From contig PHGD01000017.1 of NCBI GenBank assembly GCA_011090425.1, positions 1 to 50,875 on the forward strand: a stretch of DNA of 50,875 nucleotides, read 5' to 3'. Of this stretch, positions 36,493-45,295 are shown in pieces (the first letter of the stretch is position 1; the number at the start of each line of letters is the position of its first letter). A program made the position numbers and the translations under genes. The notes under the pieces were generated by a model. That model worked only from the letters and a program-made list of their open reading frames with translations. It was not told the origin of the DNA and searched no databases. This stretch comes from Nitrospira sp. LK70 (lineage in GTDB: Bacteria; Nitrospirota; Nitrospiria; Nitrospirales; Nitrospiraceae).

Positions 36493-36791
36493 TTCCTCTG
36501 TCTGCCTACACAGCCGTCAGCGCGGTCCTTTTTATGACGGGGCTCTTGGGTGTGCTTGTCAGACGAAACTTCATCATCGTGCTGATGTCGGTTGAAATCA
36601 TGATGAATGCGGCCAACATCAATTTGGTCGCCTTCTCACACTATTTGGAATCGATGGCGGGACAACTTGTGGCGCTATTCATCATCGCCATCGCGGCCGG
36701 CGAAGCGGCCGTTGGTTTGGCCATCATCATCGTCGTGTTCAGAGGCAAAATTTCCACGAATGTGGATGAAATGAACCTCTTGAAGTGGTAG
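36489..36791 (+). CDS. nuoK: Complex I subunit NuoK
   Basis: Small membrane subunit of three spans, 100 residues, matching family length. The channel glutamate lies in the second span within MSVEIMMNAANINLVAF (about 35), and the second in AAGEAAVGLAIIIVVF (about 70). It is translationally coupled to nuoJ. A 135-bp spacer precedes nuoL. Confidence 0.96.
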   Translation: MIPLSAYTAVSAVLFMTGLLGVLVRRNFIIVLMSVEIMMNAANINLVAFSHYLESMAGQLVALFIIAIAAGEAAVGLAIIIVVFRGKISTNVDEMNLLKW

Positions 36792-36926
36792 CTGGGTGTG
36801 GACAATCAGATCCAACGGTGCCGTCGGTGGCTCGTACCTCTCAACGTATCGCCACGAGTACGTTGTACGTTCCAACTCCGTGCAGCATGGTTGGCTGGCT
36901 GAGCATCCGCAGAATGGTGCGCTACT
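36792..36926. repeat. Degenerate spacer between nuoK and nuoL
   Basis: Non-coding stretch with imperfect repeats of GTACGTT and ACGT-containing words (CGTACC, ACGTATC, GTACGTTGTACGTT). Long for this operon, and similar in type to the spacer at 32560. Function unknown. Confidence 0.3.
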
Positions 36927-38903
36927 GTGTCCCGCTTGACTGATCTCCTCATCAAATTGATTCCCGTTTTCCCACTGCTCGCGGTTCTCGCGAACGGACT
37001 GCTCGGACACCGCTACTCTCATGGAATGGCCCATCGATTGGCTTGGGGGTCAGTCGGCCTCTCGTTTCTCTGTACGATCGGCGTATTTACCGATGTCATG
37101 CGTACGGGAGCTTCCCATGAGGTGGTTGTCTATCAGTGGATTTTCGGCGGAGATCTCACGATCAATTTGGCGTACCTGGTGGATTCTCTGACCTGCGCTT
37201 GGTTGCTGGTCGTCACCGGTGTCGGGTTCCTCATTCACGTCTATTCCGTGGGTTATATGCACGGAGAAACCGGATTTACGCGCTTCTTCACCTACATGAA
37301 TCTTTTCATGGTCTCCATGTTGCTTCTTGTGATGGGGAACAACTATCTCGTGCTCTTCATCGGTTGGGAAGGTGTCGGGCTCTGTTCCTATCTCTTGATC
37401 GGTTATTACTATGACAAGGTGTCGGCGGCCAAGGCAGCATCCAAGGCGTTCGTCGTCAACAGGATCGGCGATGCGGGATTTCTCGTCGCGATATTTCTTG
37501 TCTTCAGCAACTTTAAGACGCTCGACTATACCAAGGTCTTTGCCCAGGTCGGGCAATTGTCTCCAGACATGGCCACGGCCATCGCTCTGTGCCTTTTCAT
37601 CGGTGCGGTTGGGAAGTCGGCGCAGCTTCCGCTCCATACATGGTTGCCCGATGCGATGGAAGGTCCGACGCCGGTGAGTGCGTTGATCCATGCGGCGACC
37701 ATGGTCACGGCCGGTGTCTACATGGTCGTCCGTAATCACGCGATCTTTGATCTCTCACCCTTCGCCATGTCGACGGTGGCGCTGGTCGGCGGAGGCACCG
37801 CCCTGTTTGCGGCGACCATCGGACTCGTCCAAACCGACATCAAACGCGTCCTGGCCTATTCGACGGTGAGCCAGCTCGGATATATGTTTCTCGGTTGTGG
37901 GATCGGCGCCTATACGGCGTCCGTTTTTCATGTCATGACCCATGCGTTCTTCAAAGCGTTGTTGTTCTTGGCGGCAGGGTCGGTAATCCATGCATTATCG
38001 GGGGAGCAGGACATCCGGAAGATGGGCGGACTGAGCAGCCGAATTCCTTGGACCCATCGCCTGTTTCTGGTCGGCACCATTGCGATCGCGGGCCTCCCTC
38101 CCTTAGCGGGATTCTGGAGCAAAGACGAAATTATGGCCCATGCCTTTACCACTCATCACTATCTCCTGTACAGCATGGCGGCGTTCGGCGCATTGATGAC
38201 CTCTTTTTATATGTTCCGGTTGACCTATCTGACGTTCTACGGTTCTTCTCGGATGGATCCTCATACGGCTGAGCATGTGCACGAATCTCCGATGGTGATG
38301 GTCGTCCCCCTGATGGTCCTTGGCTTCCTTTCCATCGTGGGTGGGTTGATCTTGGGGTTTCCTCCAGAGCATGGCTGGCTGCATGGATTTTTGGGGCCCG
38401 TCGTCGGAGTTGGGAGCCTGCATGAGACAGGTGCCGGCATGGCGTTGCTGTTGATGAGCATTGCGATCGTCATTGCCTTGGCGGGATGGGGGCTGGCGCA
38501 TTTTCTCTACGGCCTGAGCCCCGCGACAGCAGACCGATGGGCGAACAAATTCTCCGGGACGTATCGGCTTCTGCTGAACAAGTACTACGTCGACGAACTG
38601 TACGACCTGATGTTCGTGGAGCCGCTCAAACGCCTGGGGGCCATGCTTGACTGGTTCGATCGCACGATCATAGACGGCATCGTGCGGGGCGTTGGTTGGC
38701 TCGCTGATTGGGGTTCTGCGGGATCCACGTGGGTCGAGAAGTATATTATCTACGGCGGCCTGAACGTGATCGGATATAGCAACCATCTCGCGGCTCGCGA
38801 AGGTCGGAAGATGCAGAGCGGAATGGTGCATCATTATGCCGCCATCATCGTCGCGGGGATCTTTCTTCTCGTTCTTGTCGTTCAATTGTTTGCCCAGATG
38901 TAG
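36927..38903 (+). CDS. nuoL: Complex I antiporter-like subunit NuoL
   Basis: Proton-pumping membrane subunit at the distal end of the arm, 658 residues. The start is a GTG; an ATG 13 bases upstream is out of frame. Channel residues are visible: FIGWEGVGLCSYLLIGYYY (glutamate of TM5), GAVGKSAQLPLHTWLPDAM (lysine of TM7) and GPTPVSALIHAATMVTAG. The C-terminus has the amphipathic lateral-helix region (NKYYVDELYDLMFVEPLK) and a final span. In 2M-type complexes the lateral helix would have to span an extra NuoM; its exact length was not measured. Confidence 0.95.
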   Translation: MSRLTDLLIKLIPVFPLLAVLANGLLGHRYSHGMAHRLAWGSVGLSFLCTIGVFTDVMRTGASHEVVVYQWIFGGDLTINLAYLVDSLTCAWLLVVTGVGFLIHVYSVGYMHGETGFTRFFTYMNLFMVSMLLLVMGNNYLVLFIGWEGVGLCSYLLIGYYYDKVSAAKAASKAFVVNRIGDAGFLVAIFLVFSNFKTLDYTKVFAQVGQLSPDMATAIALCLFIGAVGKSAQLPLHTWLPDAMEGPTPVSALIHAATMVTAGVYMVVRNHAIFDLSPFAMSTVALVGGGTALFAATIGLVQTDIKRVLAYSTVSQLGYMFLGCGIGAYTASVFHVMTHAFFKALLFLAAGSVIHALSGEQDIRKMGGLSSRIPWTHRLFLVGTIAIAGLPPLAGFWSKDEIMAHAFTTHHYLLYSMAAFGALMTSFYMFRLTYLTFYGSSRMDPHTAEHVHESPMVMVVPLMVLGFLSIVGGLILGFPPEHGWLHGFLGPVVGVGSLHETGAGMALLLMSIAIVIALAGWGLAHFLYGLSPATADRWANKFSGTYRLLLNKYYVDELYDLMFVEPLKRLGAMLDWFDRTIIDGIVRGVGWLADWGSAGSTWVEKYIIYGGLNVIGYSNHLAAREGRKMQSGMVHHYAAIIVAGIFLLVLVVQLFAQM

Positions 38904-38928
38904 GTCATAACCCGACTAGGCTACGTCC

Positions 38929-40488
38929 ATGCTCGAAGAACTCACGGCCGGATTTCCGATTCTGTCCTCCATCCTATTTCTCCCGCTGGTCGGGGCTGCT
39001 GTGCTCTGGCTGCTCGACGACGAGGATATGGTCCGGACCTCAACCCTCACCATTGCGCTAGTGGAGTTTGCACTTTCCGTATTCGTCCTGCTGCGCTTCG
39101 TGCCGGAGTCAGCCGCGATGCAGTTCACAGAGCATGTCCGATGGATTCCTGCGTTAGGCATCAGCTATCACCTGGCTGTCGATGGAATCAGCGTATTGTT
39201 CGTGGGGCTCACGGCTTTCTTGACGGTCCTGGTGGTGGTCTACTCGTGGGATACGATTCGACATCAAGTCAAACTGTACATGATGTGCCTGTTGGCGCTC
39301 GAGACCACGACGATGGGCGTCTTCGTGTCCCTGGATTTGATCCTGTTTTTCGTGTTCTGGGAGTTGATGCTGATACCCAGCTATTTCCTGATCAAGCTGT
39401 GGGGAGGGGGAGCCGAACGTCATTACGCCGCGCTGAAGTTCGTTGTGTATACGCTCTTGGGCAGCGTCTTCATGCTGGTGGGCATCTCGTTGCTGAACAT
39501 CAATTTCCATCAGTGGGCCTCCCTGCACCACCCCGATCAACTCTATTCGTTTGATCTGCTCGAACTCATGACGGTACCGGTTCCGGTCTCTCAGCAACTC
39601 GTCATTTTTTGGCTGATGTTCCTAGGATTTGCGTTCAAGGCTCCGGTGTTTCCTTTCCATACCTGGCTGCCTGATGCGTTGTTGGAGGGTCCGATCGGAA
39701 TGGCCGTGGTCTTGGCGGGATTGAAAGTGGGCACGTTCGGTTTTATCCGCTTCAGCATCCCCTTGCTCCCCGATGCGTCGAAAAGCGAGACGGTGGTCAT
39801 GGTGATGGTCGTGCTTGGCCTCTGCGCAATTCTCTACGGAGCCTGGATGGCCTTGGTTCAAGCCGATTTTCGTCGCTTGCTGGCCTACAGCAGCATCAGC
39901 CACTTGGGCTTTGTCGTCGTGGGGTTGTTTGCCTTGAACTATCAAGGTCTGCAAGGCAGCCTGCTCACGATGATCAATCTGGGGTTCAGCACGGCGGGGC
40001 TCTTCTTTATCGCCGGCTTTCTCTACGCTCGGCAGCAAACAACTCAGTTGTCTGCGTTCGGTGGGATGGCGAAACAAGTGCCTCGACTCGCAACATTCTT
40101 GCTCATTATCGGGCTGGCGTCGATCGGACTGCCCGGCACGAACGGCTTTGTGGGGGAGTTTCTCATTCTCCTGGGAGCATTCGAGGCCAGGTGGTGGTTC
40201 GGCGGTATCGCGGTGCTCGGGGTTATTTTCGGTGCCGCGTATTTTCTATGGTACTACGAGCGTTCGATGATGGGTCCGCTCGGCAATGCGGTGAAAGGTG
40301 CGATGAGCGACCTGCAGCTTCGTGAGATGGTCATTGCGGTCTCACTTTCGGTCATGATTTTCTGGATCGGGCTCTATCCCTCGCCGTTTTTACGAATCAT
40401 GAACGGATCTGTTCAAGCGCTCGTTGATCGCCTCCATCACGAGAAGGCGGCAGCGCTCGACAGGAGTCCGGTGAGACAAGGATATTAG
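38929..40488 (+). CDS. nuoM: Complex I antiporter-like subunit NuoM, copy 1
   Basis: 519 residues, normal NuoM length. Proton channel residues are intact: E145 in FFVFWELMLIP, K237 in LGFAFKAPVFPFHTWLPDA, K266 in VLAGLKVGTFGFIR and E410 in GFVGEFLIL. A histidine conserved near TM11 in E. coli NuoM (IAHG) is Leu here (INLG). Followed 4 bp later by a second NuoM. Two consecutive NuoM genes are the signature of the 2M complex I described for Nitrospira. Confidence 0.95.
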   Translation: MLEELTAGFPILSSILFLPLVGAAVLWLLDDEDMVRTSTLTIALVEFALSVFVLLRFVPESAAMQFTEHVRWIPALGISYHLAVDGISVLFVGLTAFLTVLVVVYSWDTIRHQVKLYMMCLLALETTTMGVFVSLDLILFFVFWELMLIPSYFLIKLWGGGAERHYAALKFVVYTLLGSVFMLVGISLLNINFHQWASLHHPDQLYSFDLLELMTVPVPVSQQLVIFWLMFLGFAFKAPVFPFHTWLPDALLEGPIGMAVVLAGLKVGTFGFIRFSIPLLPDASKSETVVMVMVVLGLCAILYGAWMALVQADFRRLLAYSSISHLGFVVVGLFALNYQGLQGSLLTMINLGFSTAGLFFIAGFLYARQQTTQLSAFGGMAKQVPRLATFLLIIGLASIGLPGTNGFVGEFLILLGAFEARWWFGGIAVLGVIFGAAYFLWYYERSMMGPLGNAVKGAMSDLQLREMVIAVSLSVMIFWIGLYPSPFLRIMNGSVQALVDRLHHEKAAALDRSPVRQGY

Positions 40489-40492
40489 ATCA

Positions 40493-42199
40493 ATGGGAGA
40501 GTACGCACTACTGTATATCCTCTTCGCTCCGTTCGCTGGAGCCTTGGGGTTAATTTTTGTGTCAAATCGACAGCCGCTGCTTGTTCGAAGCATAGCGGCA
40601 AGCGCAGCCTTTGTGTCGCTGATCACCTCGCTCTACATTTTTTATGCGTATGATTCAATCGCAGGCGGATTTCAGTTTGTTCAAAAGTTTGAATGGTCGA
40701 GGCAACTCGGCATCGCATTATATCTGGGCGTCGATGGGGTCGGCACTCCGCTCGTGCTTGCCTCTTCGATTTTGCTGTTTGCCGGCATCTTCGTATCGTG
40801 GCACATCAAGGATCGCACGAAGGAGTTCTACATCTGGTTGTTGATCCTGGCGGCTGCCACGATCGGTGTCTTCATGTCCCTGGACCTGTTCTTTCTCTAT
40901 TTCTTCTACGAGATGTCCGTCATCCCGATGTATTTGCTGTTGGGGATGTGGGGCAGCCACACGAAGAAGTATTTGGAGATGACCGACCCCGAAGGTCTGA
41001 AACGACGGGACTCGGTCGGATTCATCCTGAACTTCGGATCGAACAGCAAAGAATATGCGGCGATGAAACTTGTGCTCTTCCTGTCCGCGTTCGCCGTCAT
41101 TGCGCTCATGGGCATCTTGCTCATCTATAAATATTCCGGGCTGAACACTTTCGATATCCTGGTACTCCGTGAGCAGGCCAATCTCATGAATATTCCGGCG
41201 CTCGGCACGACGTTGGACAAGATCATCTGGGTCTTGGTCTTCTTCGGCTTTGCGTCGATCGCTCCGCTGTGGCCGTTGCACTCGTGGTCCCCGGTCGGCC
41301 ATGCGGCTGCGCCGGCCGCAACCAGCATGCTTCATGCCGGTGTCCTCATGAAGCTCGGACACTTCTCCATTATGCGGGTGGCCTTTGAAATTCTCCCGGA
41401 GACGACCAGGGAATTGATGCCGATCGCCGCCGTTCTTTGCATGTTCAGCATCATCTACGGCGGTTTCGTGGCGTTTTATGCCAAGGACACCAAGTACGTG
41501 ATCGGCTATTCCAGTTCCAGTCACATGGGCTATGTGTTCCTTGGGATGGCAGCCTTGAATTACATCAGCTTAAGCGGCGCGGTCATCTACATGTTTGCCC
41601 ACGCCATGGCGACCGGCATGCTCTTCGCGATGGCCGGGTGGGTTTACGACCAGACCCATTCACGCGACATCCCTTCGTTGGGCGGCCTGGTGAACAAGAT
41701 GCCCTTCATCTCTGCCTGTTTCATCGTGGCCTGTATGGCGTCGGTCGGAATGCCCGGTACGGTGAATTTTATCGCGGAAATTATGATCATCGTCGGAAGC
41801 TGGAATAAGTATCCTCTCCAAGTGATCGTGGCCATGCTGGGCATCGTCTTAACCCTGGCGTATCTGTTCAAAATGATGCGCGGCCTTTTCTATGGTCCGA
41901 TGAACCAAAAGTATAGCCACGCGCACGATGCGATCTCGACGGTCGACCGGCTGCCTCTATTGATTATGATTTCGGTCAGTATCGGCTTCGGGATTTTCCC
42001 GATGCATTTATATGATGTCGTTCGTTCTGGAGTGGACCCGTTGGTCGCGAGGATTACGCGCGTGGTTCCGGTGGCGGAAACCAATGAGGGGTTAGGGGTG
42101 AATGGGAAGTCGATGCCACTAGAAAGGACTGCTGCCCCGTTGGCTGCGCACAAGGCCATATCCGATCCACCGCAGGGCTCACGAGAGGAGCGCGAATGA
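40493..42199 (+). CDS. nuoM: Complex I antiporter-like subunit NuoM, copy 2 (divergent)
   Basis: 568 residues, about 50 longer than copy 1. TM5 glutamate E140 (FFYEMSVIP), TM8-type K287 (AGVLMKLG), E429 (NFIAEIMII) and the IAHG-type His (MFAHAMATG) are present. The TM7 lysine is replaced by Ile256 (GFASIAPLWPLHSWSPVGH), and the neighbouring HTWLPDAH is changed too. About 25-30 extra residues, mostly polar, are inserted between TM5 and TM6 (about 155-186). A polar C-terminal tail also adds length. It is not simply a duplicate of copy 1 but a distinct subfamily, as expected for 2M complexes. Its stop overlaps the nuoN start (ATGA). Confidence 0.95.
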   Translation: MGEYALLYILFAPFAGALGLIFVSNRQPLLVRSIAASAAFVSLITSLYIFYAYDSIAGGFQFVQKFEWSRQLGIALYLGVDGVGTPLVLASSILLFAGIFVSWHIKDRTKEFYIWLLILAAATIGVFMSLDLFFLYFFYEMSVIPMYLLLGMWGSHTKKYLEMTDPEGLKRRDSVGFILNFGSNSKEYAAMKLVLFLSAFAVIALMGILLIYKYSGLNTFDILVLREQANLMNIPALGTTLDKIIWVLVFFGFASIAPLWPLHSWSPVGHAAAPAATSMLHAGVLMKLGHFSIMRVAFEILPETTRELMPIAAVLCMFSIIYGGFVAFYAKDTKYVIGYSSSSHMGYVFLGMAALNYISLSGAVIYMFAHAMATGMLFAMAGWVYDQTHSRDIPSLGGLVNKMPFISACFIVACMASVGMPGTVNFIAEIMIIVGSWNKYPLQVIVAMLGIVLTLAYLFKMMRGLFYGPMNQKYSHAHDAISTVDRLPLLIMISVSIGFGIFPMHLYDVVRSGVDPLVARITRVVPVAETNEGLGVNGKSMPLERTAAPLAAHKAISDPPQGSREERE

Positions 42200-43692
42200 C
42201 GTTTTCGCTCAACATGACCTTCTCCGATCTTCTGCTCTTATTACCGGAGATCTTCCTAACCTGCTGGCTTTGTGTGGTGCTCATCGTCGATTTTTCGTTT
42301 CCGCGCTTTCCCAAGGAGCGACTGGCTTATTTCAGTGTCGCAGGTCTTGTGATCACACTCGGCTGTTTGGGGTGGTTTGACCTCAATCATATTTCCGGCA
42401 CGCTCTTCGGCAATATGTTCGTGCTGGATCGCATGGCGATCTTTTTCAAGATCTTTATCCTTGGAGCCACGATACTCGTCATCCTCGCATCAATCGAGTA
42501 TGTTAATCGTTTCACTCTTTTCAGAGGGGAGTATTATTGTCTGGTCGTCATGGCAGCACTCGGCATGATGTTCATGACGTCCGCTAACGATCTGCTGTCC
42601 CTCTTCGTTAGCTTGGAATTCGCAACGCTTGGTTTCTACATTTTAGTGTCTTATCTACGAGATGATTTGGCCTCAAACGAAGGCGGACTCAAATTTTTTA
42701 TCCTCGGTGTCTTTGCCGCAGGCTTACTGGCCTATGGGATCAGCCTGGTCTATGGTGAAACCGGTAAGCTTGTCTTTTCGGAAATGGCCTCCGCCCAGGC
42801 AACACCCGGTTTGATCATCGGGTTTCTGCTGATCTTCGCCTCTCTTGGATTTAAAATCGGGGCCGTTCCATTCCACTCATGGATTCCCGATACCTACCAT
42901 GGCGCCCCGACACCTGTGACGACCTTTTTGTCGATCGCTCCAAAAGCTGCGGCCTTCGCGATCTTGCTCCGCCTTTTCCTCGTGGCGCTGGCTACGTTCA
43001 AGCCTCTCTGGGTGACCCTCTTGGTAGCGGTATCCATCCTGTCGATGACCTATGGCAATATCGTGGCGATTGCCCAACGCAACATCAAACGGTTGCTCGC
43101 CTATTCAGGCATTGCCCAAGTCGGGAATGTGTTGATCGGCCTCGCGGCCGGCACCAAGATGGGAAGCGATGCCATTATGTTTTATCTTCTGGCGTACCTG
43201 TTCGCCAATATCGGCGCCTTCGCCGTCGTGATCGCGGTCAGCCAGGCTATTGGACGAGATGAAATCGAGGATTACCGAGGCCTAAACAGACGATCGCCGT
43301 TTCTAGCGTTCGCCATGCTGCTGTTCCTTCTGTCCCTGGCTGGTGTGCCGCCCCTCGCGGGGTTCATCGGCAAGCTTTATATTTTCGTGGCGGCCATCCA
43401 CGAAGGGCTCTATACTTTGATCGCGGTCGGGTTGATCAACATTGTGATCTCGATGTACTATTACCTCATCATTGTGAAGCAGATGTACATCAATGAGCCG
43501 GTAGATCCCTCTCCTATCGGAATTTCGAGTCCGATGAAGGTGGTGATCTATGTCGGTTTAGCCGGAACTTTGGTGATCGGCATTTACCCGCAACCATTCA
43601 CAGACTGGGTGGTCAGCGCAACCGTCATGTTTTCGAATGTTGTCGGTCCTTCGGCTACTGTGATTCCTCCAGGTTCCGCCCTGGGTGGTTAG
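42196..43692 (+). CDS. nuoN: Complex I antiporter-like subunit NuoN
   Basis: 498 residues. The channel lysine of TM7 is seen in LGFKIGAVPFHSWIPDTYHGAP, the TM5 glutamate region in LLSLFVSLEFATLGFY, and the C-terminal half has SIAPKAAAFAILLRLF. It overlaps nuoM copy 2 by four bases and closes the cluster. No clear terminator follows. Confidence 0.96.
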   Translation: MTFSLNMTFSDLLLLLPEIFLTCWLCVVLIVDFSFPRFPKERLAYFSVAGLVITLGCLGWFDLNHISGTLFGNMFVLDRMAIFFKIFILGATILVILASIEYVNRFTLFRGEYYCLVVMAALGMMFMTSANDLLSLFVSLEFATLGFYILVSYLRDDLASNEGGLKFFILGVFAAGLLAYGISLVYGETGKLVFSEMASAQATPGLIIGFLLIFASLGFKIGAVPFHSWIPDTYHGAPTPVTTFLSIAPKAAAFAILLRLFLVALATFKPLWVTLLVAVSILSMTYGNIVAIAQRNIKRLLAYSGIAQVGNVLIGLAAGTKMGSDAIMFYLLAYLFANIGAFAVVIAVSQAIGRDEIEDYRGLNRRSPFLAFAMLLFLLSLAGVPPLAGFIGKLYIFVAAIHEGLYTLIAVGLINIVISMYYYLIIVKQMYINEPVDPSPIGISSPMKVVIYVGLAGTLVIGIYPQPFTDWVVSATVMFSNVVGPSATVIPPGSALGG

Positions 43693-43779
43693 TTTTCTGC
43701 CTCCGCAGCCCGAGTGTTCTTCCACAATTTGTTACACAGTTTCACTGGATGGCTTCCGAATGATCACTGAAGGGCTGCG

Positions 43780-44340
43780 ATGCAAATCGTCCTGACGGAA
43801 CGGCGACGTGTCACCGGTGAGCTACAGCGTCGAGGAGAGCTCTTGGAGGCCGTAATCAAGGAACTGGAATCAATCAGCTATTTGGTGTCTCACGACCTAC
43901 GTGCCCCATCGCATCACATCGATGGCTATGCAGCACTCTTGCGTCGAGCGGTCGAGCCCTTGCTGAGCGACAAAGCTGCCCGGTATTTGCAAAGGATTGC
44001 GGACACTGCAAGGCAGATGGAACAGGTGATTGATGACCTGCTGGTGTTTTCTCGTATGGGCCGGCAAGAAATGCTTCACACCACCGTCAACCTGGTTCAG
44101 GTGATGAGGTACATCGTCGCCAATCTGCGCTTGGGCTTGCAAGGATGAGATATATCATGGACAATCGCTGCACGACCTGAAGCGCAGGGCGATCCGGCCA
44201 TGCTCCGACAGGTATTTGAACCTGATCGCAAGCGCCATCAATTATCTAAGAATGTCCAAAGTGAGCGTGCTCGAAGTCTTGCGTGCCATCAAGGTTGACG
44301 GCAGGCGGAGGAGGCACTTGTTCAACGCCAAGTGTAAGTC
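43780..44340 (+). pseudogene. Decayed sensor histidine kinase, fragment 1
   Basis: The open part (43780-44148) encodes a HisKA dimerisation domain with the H-box VSHDLRAPSHHIDGYA. It stops at a TGA (44146-44148), after which the same frame continues with recognisable ATPase-linker sequence (DISWTIAARPEAQGDPAMLRQV). Near 44214 a one-base shift is needed to read the N-box (NLIASAINYLR). The G boxes are gone. The sensor N-terminus is also missing, so this is a remnant rather than a short gene. It lies 87 bp after nuoN. Confidence 0.8.
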
Positions 44341-44355
44341 CGGCAGCTACTAAAG

Positions 44356-45238
44356 CTTGAGGCGGTCAGCCGTCTGGCAGCAGGACTGACTCATGATTTT
44401 CAATAACTTACTGACGGTCATCATGGGTCAGAGTCAAGTTCTGCTCAATGAGCCGGCGGCAAGCTCACGATCGAAATCGCCTTGGCAAGACTCGACCACC
44501 AGCCTAGATACCACGTCAATCCCATGCCGTCCGGGGAATATGTGAGGCTGTCGGTATCCGACATCGGCTGCGGAATGTCCTCGGAGGTCCAGGAGCATAT
44601 GTTCAGGCCCTTCTGTACCACCAAAGGAAGAAGGAAAGGGAACGGGACTTGGGCTGTCGACCGTGTTGGGCATCGTCACGGAAAGCGGCGGTGGATTGGA
44701 TGTACTCAGCGAGAGTGGAGTGGGGACACGTTTCGATATATACCTCCCGCACGTTGCATGCGAGATCGAGGCGCCGACAAAAGAGTGCGTACTGTTGCAA
44801 TCGACAGAGGGCCATGAAACCATTCTTCTGGTAGAGGAGGAGGTTCGCACCCTCATCCGAGTTCAACTTCGGAAACTCGGATATCGCATCGTCGGGGCAA
44901 GAAATGGCGCAGAGGCTTGTCTGTCGGCCACTCCCCATATTGGAAAGCGCGAACTGTTGCTCAGGGATATCGTGATGCCGGGGATGAGTGGGACTGAACT
45001 GGCAAGGCATCTTCGCGTGATCAAGCCGGAATTGAAGCTTCTCCTTATTTCAGGATATACGGATGATGTGGGTATTGGGACCGTTGACCCGGCCAGTGCC
45101 TATCTGCAAAATCCCTTTACACCTGAGGCTTTGGCGAGTTCCGTGCGTGAGCTGTTGGATGTGAAGCCGACAGATCTGTTGAGCGTCAGTCAACAACAGG
45201 GGGCGATCGGGCAATTACGAAGCGTCGAGCGATCCTGA
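44356..45238 (+). pseudogene. Decayed hybrid sensor kinase with receiver domain, fragment 2
   Basis: The remnant begins with LEAVSRLAAGLTHDF, then needs a one-base shift in a TTTT run (44397-44400) to read NNLLTVIMGQSQVLL. An internal deletion near 44458 joins this directly to GGKLTIEIA, removing most of the region between H-box and ATPase N-box. The next frame carries the ATPase box SVSDIGCGM and FCTTKGRRKG; a second shift near 44640 is needed for GLGLSTVLGIVTESGGGLDV. The C-terminal receiver (open frame 44663-45238) keeps the phospho-acceptor Asp (LLRDIVMPGMSG) but has VEEEV instead of the usual acidic pocket. The receiver could still be translated. Confidence 0.82.
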
Positions 45239-45295
45239 ACCATAAAGTCACCGTCACCGGTCTACTCGCAGCGACGGGTATCTGCAGAGGCCGTC

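Noticed and set aside
43780-44148. Treating the 122-codon kinase frame as an intact small gene
   Set aside because: Kinase sequence continues beyond the TGA in the same frame, showing truncation by mutation.
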